A stretch of DNA of 51,245 nt from Myxococcota bacterium (GTDB lineage Bacteria > Myxococcota_A > UBA796 > UBA2385): NCBI GenBank assembly GCA_023150805.1, contig JAKLKF010000049.1, positions 1 to 51,245 on the forward strand, read 5' to 3'. The notes beneath the pieces are model-generated. The model was not told the DNA's origin and searched no databases. It saw only the letters and a list, made by a program, of their open reading frames with translations. The translations under genes and the position numbers were made by a program. Positions 35,731 to 43,647 of this stretch are shown here, piece after piece; position 1 is the stretch's first letter, and every line of letters starts with the position of its first letter.

Positions 35731-36517
35731 CTCCCGCGCGCCGGGCCAGCACGTGGGCCAGGGGCTGCAGGGTCAGGGCCAGGGCGAGCAGCACCAGGCT
35801 GACCGAGGCCGCGCCGGCCGTGTTGCCGGCCTCGACCTCGCCCAGCACGTAGACGGGCGCGACCAGGGTCTTGAAGGGGATGTTGCCGGACACGGCGGCC
35901 AGCGAGCCGAACTCGGCCACCGAGCGCGCGAAGGTCTGCACGGCGCCGGCGGCGACCGCCGGCAGCACCGGCGGCAGCAGCACCCGCAGGAAGGTCTGGA
36001 CGGGGCGCGCGCCCAGGGTGGTCGCCGCCTCCTCCTCGGCCGGGTCCAGCTCCTCGAGCACGGGCTCGACCGCGCGGACCACGAAGGGCAGGGTGACGAA
36101 GAGCAGGGCGAGCACGATGCCCGGCCGGGCGAAGGCGACCTGGAGGCCGGCCTGGTCGAGCAGGCGGCCCAGGGGGGCCTGGGGTCCGAGCAGCGCGAGG
36201 ATGAGCATGCCCGCGACCAGGGTGGGGATGGCCAGCGGCAGGTCGACCAGGGCGGCGATGACCCGCCGCCCCGGGACGTCCCACCGCACCAGCACCCAGG
36301 CGATGCAGGTGCCGACCACCGCGTTCACCGCCGTGGCCAGCCCGGCCGTCCAGAGCGAGAGCCCCACGGCGTCGCGCACCGCGGGCCCCGAGACGGCCTC
36401 CCAGAAGGCGGCCGGACCGCCCTCCAGGCCGCGGACGACCAGGACGAGCAGGGGCAGGGCGACGAAGGCCGTCACCCACGCGCTGACCCCGGCGCGCAGC
36501 AGCAGGGAGCCCTTCAT
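35717..36517 (-). CDS. cysT: Sulfate ABC transporter permease
   Basis: The 266-residue product has the paired permease layout: hydrophobic helices, EAA loop EEEAATTLGARPVQTFLRV, and the phrase ARSVAEFGSLAAVSGNIPF typical of CysT (CysU). I chose the ATG giving MKGSLLLRAGV because it follows the sbp stop by four bases; an upstream ATG would lie inside sbp. It pairs with CysW. Confidence 0.92.
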   Translation of the reverse strand: MKGSLLLRAGVSAWVTAFVALPLLVLVVRGLEGGPAAFWEAVSGPAVRDAVGLSLWTAGLATAVNAVVGTCIAWVLVRWDVPGRRVIAALVDLPLAIPTLVAGMLILALLGPQAPLGRLLDQAGLQVAFARPGIVLALLFVTLPFVVRAVEPVLEELDPAEEEAATTLGARPVQTFLRVLLPPVLPAVAAGAVQTFARSVAEFGSLAAVSGNIPFKTLVAPVYVLGEVEAGNTAGAASVSLVLLALALTLQPLAHVLARRAGGGRG

Positions 36518-36521
36518 CCCG

Positions 36522-37535
36522 TCACCCCGGGTTCGGGACGGCCTGGTCATACACGCCGCCCTTGTCGAAGACCTTGGCCCTGACGGCGTCCCAGCCGCCA
36601 AGGTCGCCGATGGTGAACAGATCCTGCGGCGTGGGCAGACCCGCCGGGGTCAGGCTCTCGTCGACGGGCCGCAGCCCGTGCTCGGCGTAGGCCTTCTGCG
36701 CAGCCGGCGTGTGCAGGAAGGCGACGAAGGCCTGGGCCAGGTCCTCGTTGCCGTTCTGCTTCGCGTAGACGTCGACGACGGCGACGGGGTTCTCGATGAG
36801 GATGGTCGACGGAGGCACGACGTAGTCCATCTCCCGACCCAGGGCCCTGGCGACCAGGACCTCGTTCTCGTAGGTGATCGCGGTGTCGCCGACCCCCTTC
36901 TCGAAGTTGACGATCGACTCCCGCGCGCCCTTGTCCATGACCGAGACGCGGGAGAGCACCCCTCGCAGCAGCCCGGTGGCCCCGGCCTCGTCCCCGGCCG
37001 CCACGCCGGCGTGGCCTCGCATCCCCGCGCCCCAGATGGCGAGCACGTTCCACATCGCACCCCCGCTGGTGCGCACGTTGGGCGTCAGCACCTCGACGTC
37101 GGGGCGGGCCAGGTCCGTCCAGTCGCGGATGTCCTTGGGGTTGCCCGGCCGCACGGCGATCACGGCCAGCGAGCGGGTGACCATCCCGGCGCCGTGGCCG
37201 CTCCGCCAGTCGTGGGTGATGAGACCGGCGTCCTCGAGGACCTTGACGTCCGGGTCGAGCGAGAGGGCGACGACGTCGGCCTTGAAGCCCTCCTTGACGG
37301 CGCGGGCCTGGGCGCCCGAGCCCTGGTAGGACTCCTCGAAGCGGACGGTCTCTCCCGTCTGCTCCTTCCAGTGGGCCGCGAAGGCCGGCAGGATGGACGT
37401 GCCGTAGGCCTCGCGGGGCGTGGTGTAGGCGGCCAGGGTCAGCGTCCGGCTGCGCGCGGCGGCCTCGGGGGCGTCGCCGGTGGCGGGCTCGGGGGCGTCG
37501 CCGCAGGCGAGGACGAGCAGGAGGGGGAGGAACAC
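36522..37535 (-). CDS. sbp: Sulfate-binding lipoprotein of the ABC transporter
   Basis: The 337-residue product has family marks ESYQGSGAQARAV (oxyanion site), LSLDPDV and TPNVRTSGG (P-loop-like binding of sulfate). The start is a GTG that gives MFLPLLLVLAC, a lipoprotein signal, so Sbp is membrane anchored, unlike the soluble E. coli protein. This start lies 18 bases after the predicted sigma-54 transcription start and just after GAGGTGA; longer starts would fall inside the promoter. The gene leads the sbp-cysT-cysW-cysA-activator operon. Confidence 0.92.
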   Translation of the reverse strand: MFLPLLLVLACGDAPEPATGDAPEAAARSRTLTLAAYTTPREAYGTSILPAFAAHWKEQTGETVRFEESYQGSGAQARAVKEGFKADVVALSLDPDVKVLEDAGLITHDWRSGHGAGMVTRSLAVIAVRPGNPKDIRDWTDLARPDVEVLTPNVRTSGGAMWNVLAIWGAGMRGHAGVAAGDEAGATGLLRGVLSRVSVMDKGARESIVNFEKGVGDTAITYENEVLVARALGREMDYVVPPSTILIENPVAVVDVYAKQNGNEDLAQAFVAFLHTPAAQKAYAEHGLRPVDESLTPAGLPTPQDLFTIGDLGGWDAVRAKVFDKGGVYDQAVPNPG

Positions 37536-37563
37536 GGTCACCTCGGGGGGCGGCCTGGGCGGT

Positions 37564-37579
37564 TGCATCGCCCGTGCCA
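37564..37579 (-). promoter_or_regulatory. Sigma-54 (-24/-12) promoter of sbp
   Basis: On the minus strand the sequence is TGGCACGGGCGATGCA, against the consensus TGGCACG-N4-TTGC. The GG and GC are spaced by exactly 10 bp. The predicted transcription start is about 37553. The operon includes its own sigma-54 activator. Confidence 0.85.
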
Positions 37580-37640
37580 GGTCTCGGGGGGACGGAGATC
37601 GGCCGGGCGCCGTCATCGACGCGCCGGCCGGGGCAAGGGA

Positions 37641-37668
37641 CACGGAAAAACCAGGACGGCTTCACGGG
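37641..37668 (-). promoter_or_regulatory. Candidate activator-binding motif upstream of sbp
   Basis: AAACCAGG (37648-37655) and TTCACGGG (37661-37668), plus an extra CACGG at 37641, lie about 95-115 bp upstream of the predicted sbp transcription start. The same two words, with a 7-bp instead of 5-bp spacer, recur before the porin. Confidence 0.5.
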
Positions 37669-37675
37669 CGGGCGA

Positions 37676-38513
37676 TCAGATCCCCACGGCGGCCGCGAGC
37701 TGGACCTGGTGCCCCACCGGGTGGTCCAGCCCCTCCTGCAGGGTCGTGGCCCAGTGCAGCTGGAGCTGGCCCTTGTGGCCGAGGTGGGCGCCCTCCTTGG
37801 CGGGGTCGGGCAGGTACCAGTTGACCACGCCCTCGACCTGGCTGATGGCGTCGTCCTCGGTCGCCGTCGAGGGGTCCAGGCGCGACCAGCGCAGGCCGGG
37901 CGCCCGGCCGACCGGCGACCAGCGGCGCCTCGTCGGTCGGCGGCCAGGTGTTCTGTCCGTCTCCGTTGAAGGCGCCGATCGCGTACTCCAGGCGCTTGCC
38001 CGACACCTGTCCCAGGACCGCGACGCCGGCGTCGCGCGACCAGGTGAAGCCGTCCACCTCGAGGTCGCCGGCCTTGAAGCCGTCGAGGACGATGGGGCGA
38101 TCGGGCAGCAGCAGGCTCGTGTCTCCCATGGCCTGGGAGACCGTGAACGGGACCTTCCACTGGCCGGCCGAGATCTGGAAGGCGTCCACGACGCGGAAGA
38201 CCACCTGCGCGTCGTCGAGCACGGGCTTGCTGCCCTGCTGGGCCTTGCCGTCCCCGTCGGTGAAGGAGAAGGCGTTGGCCAGGTTGGCGCGGAAGCGGTA
38301 GTCGATCCGCTGGGCGACGGTGCCGTTCGCGGTGACCAGCATGCGGCGGACGCGCAGGCCGGCGTCGGTGACGGCCGCCTGGTCGCTCTGGTCAGGGGAT
38401 CCGTCCAGGGTGGCGGAGAGCCGCGGCTGGAAGGACAGCCCGAGCTTGAGGGGGGCGTCCTCGGCCTGTGCGGCCCAGGACAGGAGCAGGGGGAAGAGCA
38501 GGACAGTCGACAC
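37676..38513 (-). pseudogene. Phosphate-selective porin O/P-like outer-membrane protein, frameshifted
   Basis: From a GTG at 38513 the frame encodes a signal peptide (LLFPLLLSWAAQAE) and a beta-barrel body with RRMLVTANGTVAQRIDYRF, GQWKVPFTVSQ and IGAFNGDGQN, typical of the OprP/OprO family. Near 37905-37925 the frame is lost. In the +1-shifted frame the barrel continues (SRLDPSTATEDDAISQ ... VQLAAAVGI) to a stop at 37676. A single extra base would explain this. Both halves remain porin-like, so it is either a recent mutation or an error in the sequence. It should let sulfate or another oxyanion cross the outer membrane. Confidence 0.8.
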
Positions 38514-38550
38514 GGTGACCTCGGGGAGGGGGGGTGACCCACCCCCGTGA

Positions 38551-38566
38551 GGCAACGGCCGTGCCA
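38551..38566 (-). promoter_or_regulatory. Sigma-54 (-24/-12) promoter of the porin gene
   Basis: The minus-strand sequence TGGCACGGCCGTTGCC matches the sigma-54 consensus at all fixed positions. Predicted transcription start about 38540, giving a 27-base leader to the GTG at 38513, which is preceded by CCGAGG. Confidence 0.88.
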
Positions 38567-38576
38567 TCCGGCATGG

Positions 38577-38605
38577 TATGGAAACCAGGCCACTTTTTCA
38601 CGGGG
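38577..38605 (-). promoter_or_regulatory. Candidate activator-binding motif upstream of the porin
   Basis: AAACCAGG (38582-38589) and TTCACGGG (38597-38604) match the motif upstream of sbp. It lies close to the promoter, about 40-65 bp from the predicted start, closer than usual for sigma-54 enhancers. Confidence 0.5.
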
Positions 38606-38632
38606 CCTGCCCGTGTTCACGGACGTTCCGTG
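38599..38632. promoter_or_regulatory. Two adjacent CACGG/CCGTG inverted repeats
   Basis: CACGGG-N5-CCCGTG (38599-38615) and CACGGA-CGT-TCCGTG (38618-38632) lie side by side upstream of the porin sigma-54 promoter. Paired palindromes are the usual form of enhancer sites for sigma-54 activators. No T tract follows on either strand in the direction of livF transcription, so they do not look like a terminator. Confidence 0.55.
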
Positions 38633-38650
38633 CTGGGGCCGCCGTCTGTC

Positions 38651-39364
38651 TCAGTGCCCGCCCAGGTAGGCCCGTCGCACCTCGTCGCTGTCCGCCAGGG
38701 CCTTCGCGTCGTCGGACAGCACCACGCGCCCGACCTCGATCACGTAGCCCCGGTTCGCGGCGCGCAGGGCCATGTGGGCGTTCTGCTCGACCAGCAGGAT
38801 CGTGGTGCCGGTGGCGTTGATCTCGCGGATGATGGCGAAGATGGTCTGGACGATGCGGGGGGCCAGGCCCAGGCTGGGCTCGTCCAGCAGCATCAGGCGC
38901 GGCCGGGCCAGCAAGGCGCGGGCGATGGCCAGCATCTGCTGCTCGCCGCCGGACAGGGTGCCGGCGCGCTGCTGCAGGCGCTCGGCCAGCCGCGGGAACA
39001 GCTCGAGCGCCCGGGTCCGGTCGCGGGCGATGCCGTCCTTGTCCTTCCGGATGTAGGCGCCGATCTCCAGGTTCTCGTCGACGGTGAGGTTGCTGAAGAT
39101 CCCGCGGCCCTCGGGGGCCTGGGCGATGCCGAGGCGCACGATCTCGTGTGGGGGCAGGCCGTGCAGCGGGCGGCCGTCGAAGAGGATCTGTCCACCCGAG
39201 GGCTTGACCAGGCCGGAGATCGCCCGCAGGGTGGTGGACTTGCCGGCCCCGTTGGCGCCGATGAGGGTGACGATCTCTCCCTCGTGTACGTCGACGGACA
39301 CGCCGTGCAGGGCCTGGATCGCGCCGTAGTGGACGGACAGGTCGCGGATCTGGAGCAGGGGCAC
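38651..39364 (-). CDS. livF: High-affinity branched-chain amino-acid ABC transporter ATP-binding protein LivF
   Basis: The 237-residue product has Walker A GANGAGKST, the LivF signature LSGGEQQMLAIARAL and Walker B LMLLDEPSLGL. It begins with GTG 2 bases after livG stops, with GGAGG upstream. It is the last gene of the liv operon and powers import with LivG. No terminator is obvious after it; the next gene downstream on the same strand is the sigma-54-controlled porin. Confidence 0.94.
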   Translation of the reverse strand: MPLLQIRDLSVHYGAIQALHGVSVDVHEGEIVTLIGANGAGKSTTLRAISGLVKPSGGQILFDGRPLHGLPPHEIVRLGIAQAPEGRGIFSNLTVDENLEIGAYIRKDKDGIARDRTRALELFPRLAERLQQRAGTLSGGEQQMLAIARALLARPRLMLLDEPSLGLAPRIVQTIFAIIREINATGTTILLVEQNAHMALRAANRGYVIEVGRVVLSDDAKALADSDEVRRAYLGGH

Positions 39365-39366
39365 GC

Positions 39367-40167
39367 TCAGTCCTCCTCGTCCGCGTGGGCGTCGTCGCCG
39401 CTGGCGCCCAGGTAGGCCTCGATGACCTTGGGGTCCTGCTGGACCTGGGCCGGGCTGCCCTGGGCGATGGTCACACCGTGGTCGAGCACGGTGATGCGCT
39501 CGCACAGGCCCATGACCAGGCCCATGTCGTGCTCGATGAGCAGGACGGACAGCTCGAAGCGGTCGCGGATCGAGCGGATCAGCTCGCGCAGCTCGACCTT
39601 CTCCTGGGGGTTCATGCCGGCGGCGGGCTCGTCCAGCAGCAGCACCTGCGGGTCGAGCGCCAGGGCGCGGGCGATCTCCAGGCGGCGCTGGTCGCCATAC
39701 GGCAGGTTGCGGGCCACCTCGTCGGCGCGGTCGAGCAGGCCCATCACGTCCAGCAGCTCGCGGCAGCGCTCCTCCTGGGCGGCCTCCTGGGCCCGGTGGG
39801 CGCGGGTGCGCAGCAGGGCGGAGAGGGTCGTGGTCGCCAGGCGCGCGTGGGCGGCGATGCGCACGTTGTCCAGCACGGACAGGTCGGCGAACAGGCGGAT
39901 GTTCTGGAAGGTGCGGGCCAGGCCGGCGCGGGCGATGCGGTGCGGAGCCAGGCCGTCCAGGCGCGCCTCACCCAGGTGGATGCTGCCCTGGTCGGGCCGG
40001 TACACGCCCGTCAGCAGGTTGAAGACGGTGGTCTTGCCGGCGCCGTTGGGGCCGATCAGCGCGTCCAGGGCGCCGGGGCGCAGGTCGAGCTGGAAGCCGC
40101 TGACGGCCTTGAGCCCGCCGAAGGACAGGCTGACGTCCTGGGCGCGCAGCGGGGCGGGCGTCCTCAC
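39367..40167 (-). CDS. livG: Branched-chain amino-acid ABC transporter ATP-binding protein LivG
   Basis: The 266-residue product has Walker A GPNGAGKTT, the LivG-type insertion with GLARTFQNIRLF, signature-region NLPYGDQRRLEIARAL and Walker B VLLLDEPAAGMNP. The GTG start overlaps the livM stop by four bases. It works with LivF as the heterodimeric ATPase. Confidence 0.94.
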   Translation of the reverse strand: MRTPAPLRAQDVSLSFGGLKAVSGFQLDLRPGALDALIGPNGAGKTTVFNLLTGVYRPDQGSIHLGEARLDGLAPHRIARAGLARTFQNIRLFADLSVLDNVRIAAHARLATTTLSALLRTRAHRAQEAAQEERCRELLDVMGLLDRADEVARNLPYGDQRRLEIARALALDPQVLLLDEPAAGMNPQEKVELRELIRSIRDRFELSVLLIEHDMGLVMGLCERITVLDHGVTIAQGSPAQVQQDPKVIEAYLGASGDDAHADEED

Positions 40168-41276
40168 CGGGCGCCTCCGCCTCGGCGCAGCAGGCGGCGC
40201 ACCAGGGGCAGGTCCCACAGCTCGTGCAGGCCCAGCAGGCCCTGCGGCCGCACCAGCATCATCACCACCAGGGCCAGGGCGTAGACCACCATGCGGTAGT
40301 CGGCGACCGAGCGCAGGGCCTCGGGCAGCAGGGTGATGACCACGGCGGCCAGGCCCGCGCCGGAGATCGAGCCCATGCCGCCGAGCACGACCATGATCAC
40401 GGCCTCGAAGGACTTCTGGAAGCCCAGCTCGCGCGGGTTGAGCGTGGTGCCGACCTCGTGCGCGAACAGGGCGCCGGCGATGCCGGCGAAGGCGGCGGCC
40501 AGGACGAAGGCGCGGACCTTGATGCGGGTGGTGGGGATGCCCATGGCCTCGGCGGCGATCTCGTCCTCGCGGACGGAGAGGTAGGCGCGGCCGTGGCTGC
40601 TGGCCTTGAGCCGGAAGGCGACCAGCAGGGTCAGCGAGACGAAGAGGTAGACCCAGAACAGGCTGGTGTAGAAGGGCAGGCCCGTGAAGCCCAGGGCGCC
40701 GCCCACCTTGGTGGGCAGGGTCCAGACCGGGACGGCGGCCAGCTCTTCGGCGCTGAACAGCACGTCGTCGGTCTGCTGGACCAGGACGCGCACGATCTCG
40801 CCGAAGCCCAGCGTCACCAGGGCCAGGTAGTCGCCGCGCAGGCGCAGCGAGGGCAGGCCGACGATGTAGCCCAGGCCGGCTGCGGCCAGGCCGCCGAGCA
40901 GGCAGGACAGGGCGAAGAGCAGCTCGCCGGGGCCCAGGAAGCCGCCCTGGGGCAGGCTGCTGCCCCACAGGGAGAGGCCCCCGTAGTAGGTGACCATGCC
41001 CGCGGTGTAGCCGCCGACGGCCATGAAGCCGGCGTGGCCGATGGAGAACTGGCCGGTGAAGCCGTTCACGATGTTCAGCGACACGGCCAGGATGACGTTG
41101 ATGCCGATGTCCATCAGCAGCTTGCTGTAGTACGGGCCTACCGCCGGCCCGACCACGAAGTGCAAGAGCAGGGTCAACCCGCCCAGCACCAGCACGGGCA
41201 GCCAGGCGCGCACCAGGGTCGGCAGGGCCGGCGGGGTGAGCGCCCGGGCGCGCTCCTGCAGGGAGGCGGAGGCCAT
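40164..41276 (-). CDS. livM: Branched-chain amino-acid ABC transporter permease LivM
   Basis: The 370-residue product has around ten hydrophobic segments with LivM marks NIVNGFTGQFSIGHAGFMAV and PSLRLRGDYLALVTLGFGEI, and the C-terminal GGMGSISGAGLAA. It forms the inner-membrane channel with LivH. The ATG lies 3 bp after the livH stop. Confidence 0.93.
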   Translation of the reverse strand: MASASLQERARALTPPALPTLVRAWLPVLVLGGLTLLLHFVVGPAVGPYYSKLLMDIGINVILAVSLNIVNGFTGQFSIGHAGFMAVGGYTAGMVTYYGGLSLWGSSLPQGGFLGPGELLFALSCLLGGLAAAGLGYIVGLPSLRLRGDYLALVTLGFGEIVRVLVQQTDDVLFSAEELAAVPVWTLPTKVGGALGFTGLPFYTSLFWVYLFVSLTLLVAFRLKASSHGRAYLSVREDEIAAEAMGIPTTRIKVRAFVLAAAFAGIAGALFAHEVGTTLNPRELGFQKSFEAVIMVVLGGMGSISGAGLAAVVITLLPEALRSVADYRMVVYALALVVMMLVRPQGLLGLHELWDLPLVRRLLRRGGGAR

Positions 41277-41279
41277 GGG

Positions 41280-42233
41280 CTAGACCTTCTCCACCGTGGC
41301 CTTGCCCAGGAGCCCCTCGGGCTTCACCAGCAGGACTACGATCAGCAGGGAGAAGACGTAGACGTCGCGGAGCTGGGGCGAGAGGTAGGCGGCGCCGAAC
41401 AGCTCGACCATGCCGATGAGCAGGCCGCCGGCCATCGCCCCGCGGACGTTGCCGATGCCGCCGACGACGGCGGCGACGAAGGCCTTCAGCCCCAGCAGGA
41501 TCCAGGTGGAGTGCGCCGGCTGGTTCAGGCTGGGGTACTTCTCGGCGGCCAGGAAGCCGGCGGCGGCGGCCAGGACCGAGCCGACGACGAAGGTGAAGGA
41601 GATCACCCGGTCGACGTCGATGCCCATCAGCGCGGCGGTCTTGGGGTCGTGGGACACCGCGCGCATCGCACGGCCGAGCTTGGTGCCGAAGACCAGCCAC
41701 TGCAGCAGGCCCATCAGGGCGAAGGCGATGCCGATGACCAGCACGTCGACCAGCTTGACCTGGACGCCGACCACCTCGAAGAGGGTGGCGTCGGGGAGCA
41801 GGGCCGGCATGCGCTGGGGGCGGGTGCCGAAGGGGAAGGCCAGGCCCCGCTCGGCCAGCCAGCCGATGGGCTCGAGCTGGCCCGTGTTCTCGATGAAGAG
41901 CGACACGCCGATGGCGGTGATGAGCACGTTGATCCGCGGCGCGTTGCGCAGGGGCCGGTAGGCCAGCCGCTCGACGGTGAAGCCCAGCAGGCCGCACAGC
42001 GCCATCGAGCCCAGCAGCACCAGCGGGGCGGCGAACCACGGGGGCGCCCCGCCGGCGAAGCCCAGGGTGGCCGCCAGCGTGAAGCTGACCCAGGCGCCCA
42101 GCATGAACACGTCGCCGTGCGCGAAGTTGATGAACTTCAGGATGCCGTAGACCATCGTGTAGCCCAGCGCGATCAACGCGTAGAGGCTGCCGACGGCCAC
42201 GCCGTCCATCAGGGTCTGCAGGAGCCGGGTCAC
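41280..42233 (-). CDS. livH: Branched-chain amino-acid ABC transporter permease LivH
   Basis: The 317-residue product has the LivH opening (LMDGVAVGSLYALIALGYTM, then GILKFINFAHGDVFMLGA) and the conserved GGIGNVRGAMAGG near the C-terminus. The GTG start overlaps the livK stop (GTGA). It pairs with LivM in the membrane. Confidence 0.94.
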   Translation of the reverse strand: MTRLLQTLMDGVAVGSLYALIALGYTMVYGILKFINFAHGDVFMLGAWVSFTLAATLGFAGGAPPWFAAPLVLLGSMALCGLLGFTVERLAYRPLRNAPRINVLITAIGVSLFIENTGQLEPIGWLAERGLAFPFGTRPQRMPALLPDATLFEVVGVQVKLVDVLVIGIAFALMGLLQWLVFGTKLGRAMRAVSHDPKTAALMGIDVDRVISFTFVVGSVLAAAAGFLAAEKYPSLNQPAHSTWILLGLKAFVAAVVGGIGNVRGAMAGGLLIGMVELFGAAYLSPQLRDVYVFSLLIVVLLVKPEGLLGKATVEKV

Positions 42234-43525
42234 GGGGTGGCAGCACCCTCGGTCGCGGGGGCGGCACCCTCGGCCGGCGCGCCCTCGGCGGGGGCGGCAC
42301 CCTCGGCCGGGGCGGCGGGCTCGGCGCCCTTGGGGTGGATGGTCGTCACGTAGCGGGGCTGGCCGCCCTTCATCTGCACGATGACGGCCGCCTTGCGCGC
42401 GTTGCGCTCGGGGTCGATGGTGATCGTGCCGGTCACGCCCGGGAAGTCGGTCGTGCTGTTGATCGCGGCGGCCAGGTCCTTGCCGGACAGCGAGGGCGCG
42501 CGGCCCATGGCGTCGGCCAGCAGCTTGGTGGCGTCGTAGCCCAGCGCGGCCAGGCCGTCGGGCACCGCGCCGAAGCGCGCCTGGTAGGTGGAGACGAAGG
42601 TCTGCACCGCCGGGCGCGTGTCCTCGTGCGAGTAGTGGTTGCTGTAGTAGCTGCCCTCGATGGCGTCGCCGGCCAGGGTGGCGAGCTGGGCGCTGTCCCA
42701 GCCGTCGCCGCCGAGCAGCGGGGCCGTGATGCCGAGCTTGCGGGCCTGGATCGCGATGTTGCCGACGTCGGTGTAGTAGCCGGGCACGAAGATCGCGTCG
42801 GGGCTGGTGTCGCGGATCGCCGTGAGCTGGGCGCTGAAGTCCTGGTCCCCGCCGGTGTAGGCCTGCTCGGTGGCGACCCGGCCGCCCATGGCCACCAGCT
42901 CGCGGGCGAAGTCCTCCTTCAGCCCCTTGGAGTAGGCCTGGCCCTGGTCGTAGAGGATGGCGATGTCGTCGGCCTTCAGGTCGTCCAGCGCGAACTTCGC
43001 GACGACGTAGCCCTGGAAGCCGTCGATGAAGCACACGCGCGAGATCATGTCGCCGATGCGCGTGACCTGGGCGTTGGTCGACGAGGGCGAGATCATCGGC
43101 ACGCCGTACTGCTGGGCGACGCGGCCGCCGGCCATCGACAGCGACGAGGCCACCTCGCCGATGACGGCGACGACCTTGTCGTCGGTGATGAGCCGCGTCA
43201 CGGCGGTCCCGGCCTCCTGCGTCTTGCCCTGGTCGTCGTAGACCTTGACCTCGAGCTGGCGGCCCTTGACCCCCCCGGCGGCGTTGATCTCCTCGATGGC
43301 CAGGGTCACGCCGTTGTGCGTGGACTGGCCGAAGGTCGCCTCGGAGCCGGTCAGCGAGCCGTACTCGCCGATCAGGATGGGACCGGTCTGCGCGACCGGC
43401 TCGGTCGCCGGGCCGCCCTGGGGCGCGGTCGGGGCGGTGTCCCCGCAGCCGCCGAGCAGGGGCAGCATGGCCAGCAGCGGCAGGGCGAGGAGGGGGGCGG
43501 CGCGGCGGAGCAGCGAGGTGGGCAT
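42230..43525 (-). CDS. livK: Branched-chain amino-acid-binding lipoprotein
   Basis: The 431-residue product has a lipoprotein signal (PLLGGC), then an ABC-type type I periplasmic-binding fold with IGEYGSLTGSEATFG, IGEVASSLSMAGG and GYDATKLL typical of LivJ/LivK. The ligand may be leucine/isoleucine/valine, an amide or urea; the family overlaps with UrtA and AmiC, so substrate is uncertain. The tail is a low-complexity Ala/Pro/Glu/Gly repeat (AAPAEGA type) absent from typical members, probably a surface linker. The five liv genes overlap or abut. Confidence 0.92.
   Translation of the reverse strand: MPTSLLRRAAPLLALPLLAMLPLLGGCGDTAPTAPQGGPATEPVAQTGPILIGEYGSLTGSEATFGQSTHNGVTLAIEEINAAGGVKGRQLEVKVYDDQGKTQEAGTAVTRLITDDKVVAVIGEVASSLSMAGGRVAQQYGVPMISPSSTNAQVTRIGDMISRVCFIDGFQGYVVAKFALDDLKADDIAILYDQGQAYSKGLKEDFARELVAMGGRVATEQAYTGGDQDFSAQLTAIRDTSPDAIFVPGYYTDVGNIAIQARKLGITAPLLGGDGWDSAQLATLAGDAIEGSYYSNHYSHEDTRPAVQTFVSTYQARFGAVPDGLAALGYDATKLLADAMGRAPSLSGKDLAAAINSTTDFPGVTGTITIDPERNARKAAVIVQMKGGQPRYVTTIHPKGAEPAAPAEGAAPAEGAPAEGAAPATEGAATP
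42261..42310. repeat. Direct repeat coding for the Ala/Pro/Glu/Gly tail of LivK
   Basis: GCGGCACCCTCGGCCGG occurs at 42261-42277 and again at 42294-42310 with related units between. It encodes the repeated AAPAEGA tail and is a likely site of copy-number change. Confidence 0.75.
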
Positions 43526-43647
43526 GGAGCAGACCGGGTGGGACCGTTGCGGAGGGATCGACCGGCGCCGACGAGGGGGCCCGGCGCGGCATCCCCGGGG
43601 CTCGCTATTGCCAGCCTCGGCGCACGTCAACGTCGCGGGCGACCTCG

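Noticed and set aside
38599..38632. Rho-independent terminator after livF
   Set aside because: The hairpins are followed by A's, not T's, on the strand that would be transcribed; they look more like activator sites.
42230..43525. Urea or amide transporter (UrtA/AmiC) rather than branched-chain amino acids
   Set aside because: Not excluded, but no urease, amidase or nif genes neighbour the operon; the liv name is kept with substrate uncertainty.
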